This document shows, in pieces, positions 1 through 6,088 of a stretch of 24,756 nucleotides of DNA (its first letter is position 1; each line of letters opens with the position of its first letter). The stretch lies in assembly GCA_948514425.1 (NCBI GenBank), contig CAOQYN010000010.1, positions 1-24,756 on the forward strand, in the 5' to 3' direction. This DNA is from an uncultured Candidatus Saccharibacteria bacterium. Its GTDB lineage: Bacteria; Patescibacteriota; Saccharimonadia; Saccharimonadales; Saccharimonadaceae. The notes below the pieces were generated by a model, which was not told the origin of the DNA, made no database searches, and saw only the letters and a program-made list of their open reading frames with translations. The translations under genes and the position numbers were made by a program.

Positions 1-84
1 CACCCGTCAGGCAGCAACTCTCGTTGGGTCGCTTTCCCCCTCCGCTGGCTCAATTCCACTCCAACATCATCTCCCTACCCTTAG
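1..84 (+). other. FISUMP-like C-terminal cassette 1 (3' part only)
   Basis: The window opens inside a cassette. In frame 1 it reads to a RWVAFPLRWL ending and then continues into the next repeat copy, where the frame closes at TAG 82-84 (last residues SPYP). The ending resembles the final strand of Fib_succ_major (FISUMP) surface domains, which typically finish in a G-F-P/S-x-R-C/W-L pattern. There is no start codon, RBS or promoter, so this is a gene fragment or silent module rather than an expressed gene. Family assignment rests on motif memory only. Confidence 0.6.
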
Positions 85-100
85 CTTTTGTCCGTAGTGG
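61..100 (+). repeat. Cassette repeat copy A (full)
   Basis: Full-length copy beginning CCAACATCATCTCCC, then TACCCTTAGC, then CTTTTGTCCGTAGTGG. The last base of the usual GGG is changed to A at 101. It encodes NIISLPLAFVRSG in the open frame; the other two frames hold TAG codons. Confidence 0.9.
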
Positions 101-302
101 AGACATCAACATTAACACTGCTGCAGCTAACTATATCGGTTCAACCAGCTGCGACTGGTCACAGACCTCATTTTCAACTACTAATGCTTACACCTTAAGA
201 TCCACCTCCATCATCAACCCCTCAAATTACAGTGGCCGTTATGGCGGCTACCCCCTCCGCTGGCTCCAACATCATCTCCCTACCCTTAGCTTTTGTCCGT
301 AG
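61..302 (+). other. FISUMP-like C-terminal cassette 2 (complete module)
   Basis: This is a complete module. It begins in repeat copy A (SNIISLPLAFVRSG), has a divergent middle (IGSTSCDWSQTS, then TNAYTLRSTS, then INPSNYSGRYGGYPLRWL), and runs into repeat copy B in a different frame, stopping at TAG 300-302 (ending LSFCP). The order W-S-x-T, A-Y-x-L, x-PSN-x-x-x-R-x-G-x-PLRWL matches the FISUMP layout. A Met codon at 24 lies in the preceding cassette and has no RBS. It is probably a silent donor cassette. Confidence 0.65.
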
Positions 303-306
303 TGGG
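266..306 (+). repeat. Cassette repeat copy B (full)
   Basis: Full 41-bp copy, identical to copy A over its first 40 bases. It ends cassette 2 (TAG 300-302) and opens cassette 3. Confidence 0.9.
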
Positions 307-390
307 TTCGTCGGTCTTAATGACGGTAGAGCCTACGGCGTCGGCCTTACCGCCAAGAAGATCAATCCACCCACTACGGACAAAAGCTAA
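266..390 (+). other. FISUMP-like cassette 3, head only, fused to an inverted head
   Basis: The forward frame from repeat copy B gives LAFVRSGFVGLNDGRAYGVG and then runs into the antisense of another cassette head, ending at TAA 388-390. Only the first third of a cassette is present: the W-S-x-T, AY-x-L and PLRWL parts are missing. It is a truncated or rearranged module. Confidence 0.6.
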
Positions 391-395
391 GGGTA
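286..395 (-). other. FISUMP-like cassette head, inverted
   Basis: On the minus strand the inverted repeat copy C opens the frame LAFVRSGWIDLLGG, then KADAVG. This matches the start of cassette 4 (GWVNLAGG, then DVVG). The frame then crosses into the antisense of cassette 3. About 20 bp near 328-348 serves as the V-G box on both strands, so the two heads are joined head to head inside a shared, partly self-complementary stretch. Confidence 0.55.
370..395 (-). repeat. Cassette repeat copy C (inverted, truncated)
   Basis: Inverted copy holding the 26 bp from TACCC to GTGGG. Homology stops after TACCC, where the sequence turns into the TTACAT-rich motif at 397-439. Confidence 0.85.
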
Positions 396-400
396 TATTA

Positions 401-439
401 CATTAGCATTACATTGTACATACAAAATACATACAATGT
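401..439. repeat. GCATTACATTGTACATACA motif, locus 1
   Basis: GCATTACATTGTACATACAA is followed by TACATACAATGT, with inverted arms ACATTGTA and TACAATGT. It sits between cassette repeat C and the 3' end of the ATPase gene. Related motifs occur at 10688-10730 and 24274-24318. It may be a protein-binding site or element boundary; its role is unknown. Confidence 0.6.
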
Positions 440-445
440 CTTACA

Positions 446-3154
446 TCACCTCACCCGAAACACTGTTTCGTCTTCTTTCTTTTCTGCAGCTTCTGATACC
501 TTTGGTTCCAAAATTTCATCCGCCTCTACTTCCTCAACTTCTGTCACCACCCCCTCTTCACCTTTAATTTCAGCCTTTTTCTTCTTCCAGCTCTCCAAAA
601 ACCCACCATCTGTCCCTGACGCCACTTCCGTCTCCGTTGCTTTCTTCTTCCAACGCTCCTGGATTTCCTGCTCAACTTCCGCACGCGACCGCCCATACCG
701 CGCCGCCGTGTACGCCTTCATACTCTCCATAAGCTGCGGATTTGATTCACCCATCGGTGGCAATAGTTTCATTGTAAACGGCGCAGTCGGCAAATTAAAC
801 ATCATCACAGTCGCAATCGCCTGAAAATTCCCTTGCTTATGCAAATCCTCTGCATTAAACACCGGCGTAAATGCCTTCTCCATCAATTCTGCATCCGTTA
901 CCCCCAACCTACCCGACATGAGTGTTCCAACGTTCCCCAAAATCCCCTCCCGGATTTTATCAGTTAGCTGCGTCATGAACTGGTTTGCCAAGAAAAGATT
1001 CAACCGATATTTCCTCGCCTCACTAAGAATACTCTCAAAGCTCTCCGTCGCAAAATTCTGGAACTCATCTACAAACAAACAGAAATCCTTCCGCTCGTCC
1101 TCCGGAATATCCGCTCGACTCATTGCCGCTTGCTGGAACTTCATTACCAGTATCATACCCAGCAAATTCGAGTTGATATCCCCCAATTTACCTTTAGACA
1201 AATTCACCAAGAAAATCTTTTTCTCATCCATAATCTGCCGAATGTTAAACCCACTCTTCGCCTGCCCTAAGATATTGCGCATAATCGTATTACTTAGGAA
1301 CGGTCCCCACTTCGACGAAAACCACGTAATCACCTCCCCAGAATCATTCGACTTTTGACTCTCTGGGAACTCTTTCGTCCAATAATCATACACTGCCTTA
1401 TCTTTCACGTATTTCAGCTTACTCTTCACAAACTCCGGATCCGTAAAACACTGCGGAATATCAATAAATGTCGCTCCATTCGGATCTGCCATCAGCAGCA
1501 GCGCTGCATTCCGAAACATATGTTGCCCGCGTGGCCCAAAATACCCCTGATTGTTCGGGTCAAACAAGCTCGTCAGCATCGAAATCCCCTCTTGCACAAT
1601 GAAGTCCTTCTGATCATCCGTCTGATACTCAAACATATTCATCCCGATTGGATGTTCAATATCCGCTGGCTCAAAATAAATTACGTCATCAATCCGTTCC
1701 TCAGGTACCTTCGAAAGTAGCAGCTCTGCTGCATCCCCATGTGGGTCAATAAATGCAAATCCTCGACCGTCCAACATGTCTTGATACGCCACATTCGTCA
1801 ACAATACCGACTTACCCATACCAGTACTACCAATTACATAGGTATGTCTTCTTCGATCGTTCTCACTCAAACGTATTTCTTTTTGTACTCCTCGAAACTC
1901 ATTCACCCCCAACAATACTCCCTCATTCGCCAACTTCGCTGGACCATCGACCTGTTTCGTCGCTTGTCGCTCTACCTGCGATGTCGGAATCGCATTTTGT
2001 GCTGGCAAATGAAAAATCGACGCCAGCTCCACGCTATTTAATATATTTTCCTTCGTTCCTTGTGGAAACAACCGAAAAATATAATCCACCACCAATCTCC
2101 GCGGGTCTTTCAGCATATCATATTGAAAACCATTATAACTCTGCGAATCAAACTGCGAAAACGCTGCCACCAAACCCGACAGCATTGCTTCTGACCGCTC
2201 CTTTGTATTCGAACTCGCCACTACCCGCACTAGCGTCTCAAACCCTGGATATTTCGTCTTTTTTTCAATCGCACCAATTTCTTCCTGTTGCAAATTCGTC
2301 AACGCCTCTTTTTTCTCGTCGTCATGTTCTGGTGGATGCACAAACGCTTGTACAAAATCTTTAATCACAGTTAGCGCGCCAGTCGCAATTTTCTTGCCCG
2401 TTGACGCTTTTTTCTTCCCGTCTTTTATATTTTGTACCCAGTCCGTCGACTTTTTTGTCCAACCACCATCCGTCGGTCGAAACAATAGTTGCATCGCCAA
2501 CCCTTCCCCATTTCTCGTCACCGACATTGCATTCAAAATCGCCAGGCTCGCATCTCGCTGTGTATCTTCATATGTATTAATTGGATAAACAAAATCCTTC
2601 TTCAACCGCATTTCTCCACCTGCAATCTGCTCCGTTGTAATATCCTGCGCAAAAATACTATCCTGCTCAATCTCCTCCAAGCGCGCTGACGGATACGCCG
2701 AAACTACAGCTTGTTTTACTGTCTCTGTAATCACTGCCGGCACCATCGCATAATATCTGATCAAACCATTTGTCGCCACAACTTCAAAAGCGATATGTCG
2801 CTGTCCAAAAACTTTGCTCTTAAATCCTTTTGTCAAAGTAGAGGCAATAATCGAATACATCACTTGCGCCTGAGAAAGCGCCTCGTTCGTTACGTCACGC
2901 TCATCACGTCCACCCCCTTGAATATCATCAGTAGACGGCGGCAAATGAATCAACATCGGCACCATCTTCAGCCCACGCTCATAATTTTTAGCTCTTCGCT
3001 CTTTATTTAGATGTATTCCCCAAATCATCCCCCCTACAAAAATCACCACTCCGACAATCACCAACACCCAGAACCACCCCATTCCTCCAGATGTTTCCAG
3101 CACCGGATCCACGCACCCACCAGCATCAATACAATTCTCTACCCCACCCATCAA
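446..3154 (-). CDS. VirD4/TraG-like membrane-anchored ATPase (type IV coupling protein family)
   Basis: The 902-aa protein starts with a short extracellular stretch and one membrane segment (about residues 24-47, WFWVLVIVGVVIFVGGMIWG), then a long soluble N-terminal region. The RecA-like motor carries Walker A GSTGMGKS (about 441-448), FIDPHGD after it, and Walker B FCLFVDEFQNF (about 688-698). The C-terminal tail of about 100 residues is charged and rich in E and K. This layout fits hexameric DNA-pumping or coupling ATPases of the VirD4/TraG/HerA-FtsK clan, which feed DNA or protein to secretion channels at the inner membrane. Start ATG 3154 overlaps the stop of the upstream gene by 4 nt (ATGA), so the two are translationally coupled. 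No other type IV secretion gene lies in the window, so the substrate is unknown. The family call is firm; the exact subgroup is not. Confidence 0.85.
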   Translation of the reverse strand: MMGGVENCIDAGGCVDPVLETSGGMGWFWVLVIVGVVIFVGGMIWGIHLNKERRAKNYERGLKMVPMLIHLPPSTDDIQGGGRDERDVTNEALSQAQVMYSIIASTLTKGFKSKVFGQRHIAFEVVATNGLIRYYAMVPAVITETVKQAVVSAYPSARLEEIEQDSIFAQDITTEQIAGGEMRLKKDFVYPINTYEDTQRDASLAILNAMSVTRNGEGLAMQLLFRPTDGGWTKKSTDWVQNIKDGKKKASTGKKIATGALTVIKDFVQAFVHPPEHDDEKKEALTNLQQEEIGAIEKKTKYPGFETLVRVVASSNTKERSEAMLSGLVAAFSQFDSQSYNGFQYDMLKDPRRLVVDYIFRLFPQGTKENILNSVELASIFHLPAQNAIPTSQVERQATKQVDGPAKLANEGVLLGVNEFRGVQKEIRLSENDRRRHTYVIGSTGMGKSVLLTNVAYQDMLDGRGFAFIDPHGDAAELLLSKVPEERIDDVIYFEPADIEHPIGMNMFEYQTDDQKDFIVQEGISMLTSLFDPNNQGYFGPRGQHMFRNAALLLMADPNGATFIDIPQCFTDPEFVKSKLKYVKDKAVYDYWTKEFPESQKSNDSGEVITWFSSKWGPFLSNTIMRNILGQAKSGFNIRQIMDEKKIFLVNLSKGKLGDINSNLLGMILVMKFQQAAMSRADIPEDERKDFCLFVDEFQNFATESFESILSEARKYRLNLFLANQFMTQLTDKIREGILGNVGTLMSGRLGVTDAELMEKAFTPVFNAEDLHKQGNFQAIATVMMFNLPTAPFTMKLLPPMGESNPQLMESMKAYTAARYGRSRAEVEQEIQERWKKKATETEVASGTDGGFLESWKKKKAEIKGEEGVVTEVEEVEADEILEPKVSEAAEKKEDETVFRVR

Positions 3155-3714
3155 TTTCGATCTCCGATTTTCCGGTTAAACACCTTCAAGATAGAATTCA
3201 CACCCTCTCGATACAATTTCTCCAAATCGCTCGGCCGAAAGCTCTTCTGAGCTACTACTTTATCTACCCCTAGCGTCACCGTCCGCGCCACTCCCTCCTG
3301 ATTTTTTGCGACAATACGATTTTCAAACCCAAGACCCTCCCCCGCCTCATTTCGCGCATCTTCCTCATCTTCACCTATTCGCTCTGCAATCTGCAACCGA
3401 CTCTCCGTCCCCACGAATTCCTCTGCCTGAGTCAATTCTCGCTCATCTCGCCCCACTTCCCCCGCTGGAGTCAATCTTTCCCCCTTTAAATCTCCAATAC
3501 TTCGCTCACGCTGATCCCCTTCCATCGCCTGCCAACCCATCCTCTGCGCCTGCTCACGCCCTGTTATCCGACCTTCTGGCTTTTCAGTATTTTCAAGCTG
3601 TCCTCGTTCCGCACCCGCTCTCTCCTGCGCCACTACAAAATCAGTCGCTCGATCAATTTCTGCCGTCAAATCACGTGCCTGTCTCCACTCTCGACCCTGC
3701 TCGATATTATCCAT
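3151..3714 (-). CDS. Hypothetical highly charged protein, partner of the ATPase
   Basis: The 187-aa product is rich in E, R, Q and D, with no membrane segment or signal peptide. It probably has long helices or disorder (MDNIEQGREWRQARDL, then repeated E/R/Q stretches), and its last 40 residues look more folded (LEKLYREGVNSILKVFNRKI). I do not recognise a family. It is the first gene of a two-gene operon: its stop overlaps the ATG of the VirD4-like ATPase by 4 nt, which suggests a cytosolic partner or regulator of that ATPase. The start is supported by a TAAAAT box exactly 6 nt before ATG, so the mRNA is probably leaderless. Confidence 0.75.
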   Translation of the reverse strand: MDNIEQGREWRQARDLTAEIDRATDFVVAQERAGAERGQLENTEKPEGRITGREQAQRMGWQAMEGDQRERSIGDLKGERLTPAGEVGRDERELTQAEEFVGTESRLQIAERIGEDEEDARNEAGEGLGFENRIVAKNQEGVARTVTLGVDKVVAQKSFRPSDLEKLYREGVNSILKVFNRKIGDRN

Positions 3715-3720
3715 ATGCTT

Positions 3721-3726
3721 ATTTTA
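3721..3726 (-). promoter_or_regulatory. -10 box of the charged protein/ATPase operon (leaderless)
   Basis: TGATAAAAT (extended -10) ends 6 nt before ATG 3714, placing the transcript start at or next to the start codon. No clear -35. Confidence 0.55.
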
Positions 3727-3787
3727 TCATAAAATTAGTGTTCAAAGCTAATGTTTTTCTATCAAATTGTCCCCTAAAACGCAAAAC

Positions 3788-4129
3788 TTACTTCTTACTT
3801 ATCAAAAAACATCCCAGCAATACGAATACTACTGTCAACCCTACCGTCAATAAACTCATTGATCCCATTGATTGCGCCAGCATCAACATAATCGGCCCAA
3901 AAGCAATCACCGCCCCATAGGCATACTCTTTTCTTCCAAGCTGAGACCGTGTCAAACGTGCAAAAAACCGCACCACAGCCAGCGCGATTCCAAACATCAA
4001 AACGTAAAACGTTGTAAAAAACACTAAAACACCGAACGGACCAACCCCAACTGGTGTTGTAAAATTCAACATCACCAGCAAAATCACGGCAGCTAACAAG
4101 CTCATAACTGGCACTACATGCTTCGGCAT
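3788..4129 (-). CDS. Small four-helix membrane protein, hypothetical
   Basis: From the preferred start (MPKHVVPVMSLLAAVILL) the product is 113 aa, with about four hydrophobic segments: VVPVMSLLAAVILLVMLNF, GVLVFFTTFYVLMFGIALAVV, YAYGAVIAFGPIMLMLAQSM and LLTVGLTVVFVLLGCFLI. A short RFFARLTRSQLGRKE cytosolic loop separates helices two and three, and the protein ends ISKK. The open frame extends to 4213, but a perfect TATAAT lies 6 nt before the ATG at 4129, so the longer start would be upstream of the promoter. No family is recognised. It is transcribed alone, towards the ATPase operon. Confidence 0.65.
   Translation of the reverse strand: MPKHVVPVMSLLAAVILLVMLNFTTPVGVGPFGVLVFFTTFYVLMFGIALAVVRFFARLTRSQLGRKEYAYGAVIAFGPIMLMLAQSMGSMSLLTVGLTVVFVLLGCFLISKK
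4010..4031 (+). repeat. Diverged copy of the comM repeat
   Basis: CGTTGTAAAAAACACTAAAA followed by CA matches about 18 of 22 positions of the repeat found in and before comM. It lies antisense inside the small membrane protein gene and could be chance similarity in A-rich sequence. Confidence 0.3.
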
Positions 4130-4135
4130 AAGCTC

Positions 4136-4141
4136 ATTATA
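4136..4141 (-). promoter_or_regulatory. TATAAT box, leaderless start at 4129
   Basis: GGTATAATGAGCTT precedes ATG: the box ends 6 nt before the start codon. This decides the start of the small membrane protein. Confidence 0.6.
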
Positions 4142-4269
4142 CCACAAAACCCTCATGGTTGAAGTAACCACTCCTTCCCCACAAAATACCATACGCCTCA
4201 TCGCAACTGTCAATATACCTCTGTTTCAGTTTTTTCTACAACATCAGAATAGTGTATTACTTCTCCCAA

Positions 4270-5021
4270 ATTTTCTAGGCTTTCCGTCCTAGCTACTAGA
4301 GGTAGCTTGCAGCTACCTCAAAAAGAACTCTCGAATAGACGCACTAGCCCTGCGAGAAACCCTTAGCTCCATCACGGAGCGAAACGCGCCTATTCCGGGT
4401 GAGAATGGGTGAGTTATCTGGCAATAAAACATCGTTACTTTGGGCCACAACTCTGCCCCATTCTCTATTGTTGACCGCTCCACATTTCGTGGGGCATATG
4501 TCCTAATTGGTCTCATTCCCTGTTTTATTTTATGCCAATGTACGAACAGTTAATGATTCCAATGCGCTTGGCGATTATTGCCTCTTTACAATTCTTGGTT
4601 CAGCTAGGGCACCCCTAGGAGCCTCAAGGCTACCAAAGCGGCAGTCTTTCGGTTCCATCGGGGCGATCGTATCAGCTAGTCCCGGCAGGTTCTGGAAGGG
4701 TGTAGAGTGTTCCTTTCGGACGACCCCGCCCTTTACCTACATTACCGCTTTTACACGGGAGGACGGCGAACGATCGCCCTAGTGAAGTTAATAGGGGTTA
4801 GCCTATTCACTCCTCAAGGTCGCTTGCTGACCCCGAAATCAAAGTCTCGAGGAAATTGTCTTCAGCAATTCCGCAAGCTCTAGGTAATTCCTAAGAGTGT
4901 AATTTATGGCTAGAAATTACCTTTTCACTTGCGGAAAATATCTGCTGAGGTCATCTAATCGCTTACGCTTATTTTGTTAATTTACTAATTTGCTTTTTCG
5001 TTTTTGTGTTCTTTCTGAACT
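4270..5021 (-). ncRNA. Large structured RNA, about 750 nt, family not recognised
   Basis: No convincing ORF, but many helices on the minus strand. TTCCGCAAG (about 4930-4940) pairs with CTTGCGGAA (about 4870-4880), extended by CAGCA/TGCTG and enclosing GGTAATT/AATTACC. Others are AATAGG/CCTATT inside GTGA/TCAC; a long-range GGGCGATCGT/ACGATCGCCC; AGCC-TTGA-GGCT; CTAGGG-GTG-CCCTAG; GAGAATGGG/CCCATTCTC; CCAC-GAAA-TGTGG; CTCC/GGAG; and a perfect GAGGTAGCT-GCA-AGCTACCTC at 4299-4319. The first 60 nt are A-rich and unpaired. A consensus promoter sits just upstream. It is not tmRNA or RNase P RNA, which are found elsewhere in the window, and I see no group I or II intron core. The 3' end is uncertain, as no U-run follows the last hairpin. 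Confidence 0.6.
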
Positions 5022-5027
5022 GTCTCC

Positions 5028-5056
5028 ATCATAGCACGCTTATGCTAAAATTTCAA
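5028..5056 (-). promoter_or_regulatory. Sigma-70-type promoter of the large RNA
   Basis: TTGAAA (5051-5056), 17-nt spacer, TATGAT (5028-5033) on the minus strand, giving a start near 5021. Confidence 0.7.
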
Positions 5057-5074
5057 GACATTTTGCATAAAATA

Positions 5075-5152
5075 ATGTTGTTTTTATTACAACATACACC
5101 ATTTTACATCTGTTAAAACACAACACTTAGCATGTTGTAAATCCAACAACAT
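5075..5152. promoter_or_regulatory. Paired operator-like inverted repeats ATGTTGT-N7-ACAACAT
   Basis: Two sites with identical 7-bp arms and 7-bp spacers lie at 5075-5095 and 5132-5152, 57 bp apart. A weaker TGTT/ACAACA site lies between them at about 5111-5125. They start about 20 bp upstream of the -35 box of the large RNA promoter, where a transcription factor would bind. Confidence 0.6.
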
Positions 5153-5220
5153 GCCACTATTGCAATCCCCTATTACCTTCACTACATATCTAGGTTTACT
5201 CAGTATGTCTCAGTCAAAAA

Positions 5221-5236
5221 CAACCCCTAGGGGTTG
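5221..5236 (-). terminator. Palindrome with U-run (minus-strand terminator)
   Basis: Perfect palindrome CAACCCCTAGGGGTTG, followed on the minus strand by TTTTTGA. It stops read-through from the sRNA before the operator region. Confidence 0.5.
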
Positions 5237-5260
5237 ATATTCAAATTACGTATTTATCCC

Positions 5261-5372
5261 AAAAGAAGAAAGACCGGTAACTGCGAGGAAAACCGGTCTT
5301 TCGTAGAGTGTGGAGTTATTTTGGCTATATTTTTGTGTTTGGTTCCTTGTATAACATTTTTGTTCAGGAACT
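5261..5372 (-). ncRNA. Small RNA, about 110 nt, family not recognised
   Basis: A near-consensus promoter starts transcription near 5372. The RNA folds into a 5' hairpin (GTTCCT/AGGAAC with inner AACA/TGTT), an A/C-rich single-stranded middle of about 40 nt, and a terminal hairpin with an 11-bp stem followed by UUCUUUU. There is no ORF. It has the size and plan of a trans-acting sRNA. It lies just downstream of tmRNA on the same strand but has its own promoter. Confidence 0.6.
5268..5302 (-). terminator. Rho-independent terminator of the sRNA
   Basis: Arms GAAAGACCGGT (5268-5278) and ACCGGTCTTTC (5292-5302), 11 bp and perfect, 13-nt loop, then TTCTTTT on the minus strand. Confidence 0.65.
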
Positions 5373-5378
5373 ATCCCT

Positions 5379-5407
5379 ATTATATGCCGACAAAACGCTT
5401 AAGTCAA
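5379..5407 (-). promoter_or_regulatory. Sigma-70-type promoter of the sRNA
   Basis: TTGACT (5402-5407), 17-nt spacer, TATAAT (5379-5384): one of the best promoter matches in the window. Confidence 0.75.
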
Positions 5408-5565
5408 CAACTTTTTGTATAATTTTTTTATGATTTTTCACGGAGTTTTCCACAGGATATTTTGCCCTCCGCCTAGCGTTAGTTTTAACACCAATCCATC
5501 TCCAGCTTCCAAAATTCCAACAAAAAAACGCCCTGCCTTCTGCAAGTCGTTCTTCTCTTCTTAGC

Positions 5566-5921
5566 TGGTGGAGCTGCCGGATACTGCCTCCGGGTCCGAA
5601 AAACCTCCATAATACCATTCTACACGCTTAGTCTACTGTTTCGTCGGTATAATCCCATAGCTGCAATAGACGAAACTATGAGTACCCTGATCTAAATTGT
5701 CAGAATCGAGACGATCGCCCTCTCATCTTATCACCGTAATCTAATAATCCTCGACCTACGGAGACTCGGCCTCAGACCAGCTTAAAATATTATATCTTTA
5801 AGCAAACGCAGGTGCATAAAGCACATGCTTGTTAGTGTTCTTTGCACTTATTAATAATACTTACGGTATCACTCGACGTGCCTGATATCTGTTAATTATT
5901 CGTCTAAGCTTTGTCAGCCCC
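5566..5921 (-). ncRNA. ssrA: tmRNA (transfer-messenger RNA)
   Basis: It rescues stalled ribosomes and tags incomplete proteins for proteolysis. The 5' end GGGGCTG pairs over 7 bp with CAGCTCC before the encoded ACCA at the 3' end, and the third pair is G-U, the alanine identity element. The 356-nt length is typical. The tag frame at 5798-5845 reads GCA to TAA and gives AKNTNKHVLYAPAFA; the start AKN and the small hydrophobic end fit tag rules. The T-arm has normal spacing (stem CCGGA/TCCGG, 7-nt loop), but the loop is GGCAGTA rather than TTCRANN, which is odd. A promoter lies just upstream. Confidence 0.88.
5798..5845 (-). other. tmRNA tag-peptide reading frame
   Basis: Resume codon GCA at 5843-5845 and stop TAA at 5798-5800. 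Encoded tag AKNTNKHVLYAPAFA. It ends APAFA rather than the common ALAA. Confidence 0.75.
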
Positions 5922-5931
5922 AACTACTTCC

Positions 5932-5960
5932 ATCATACTACACCTCCTAGAGAAGCGCAA
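5932..5960 (-). promoter_or_regulatory. Promoter of tmRNA
   Basis: TTGCGC (5955-5960), 17-nt spacer, TATGAT (5932-5937). The mature 5' end at 5921 is about 10 nt downstream, leaving a short leader for RNase P to remove. Confidence 0.65.
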
Positions 5961-5976
5961 GAAGTTTATTAAGCAA

Positions 5977-6002
5977 CGTTGTGAAAAATAACTTAACAGA
6001 TA
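5977..6002 (+). repeat. comM-associated repeat, copy 1
   Basis: CGTTGTGAAAAATAACTTAA then CAGATA. Diverged copy about 110 bp before the comM start. Confidence 0.5.
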
Positions 6003-6034
6003 CATCATGCTTATCATTAAATCTTTTATACACT

Positions 6035-6063
6035 TGTTGTAAAAAATAACAAAACAGGTAAAG
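6035..6063 (+). repeat. comM-associated repeat, copy 2 (exact 29-bp match to 7510-7538)
   Basis: TGTTGTAAAAAATAACAAAA followed by CAGGTAAAG. Identical over 29 bp to the copy inside comM at 7510-7538. It lies just upstream of the comM -10 box. Confidence 0.85.
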
Positions 6064-6076
6064 TAATTTGGGGTTG

Positions 6077-6082
6077 TAAAAT
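6077..6082 (+). promoter_or_regulatory. -10 box of comM (leaderless)
   Basis: TGTAAAAT ends 6 nt before ATG 6089. There is no SD before that ATG, so a leaderless transcript is likely. Confidence 0.5.
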
Positions 6083-6088
6083 TTTCAT

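Noticed and set aside
1..445. Diversity-generating retroelement variable repeats
   Set aside because: Differences between cassettes involve all bases and lengths rather than adenine-specific changes, and no reverse transcriptase or template repeat is visible in the window.
4507..4782. 91-aa plus-strand ORF
   Set aside because: It is antisense to the structured RNA; no RBS and no family resemblance.
4270..5021. Group I or group II intron, or tmRNA
   Set aside because: No recognisable P7/P3 core, no domain V, no flanking exon, and the true tmRNA lies at 5566-5921.
5364..5618. 84-aa minus-strand ORF
   Set aside because: It covers the tmRNA 3' end and the sRNA promoter, has no RBS, and its sequence looks like no protein.
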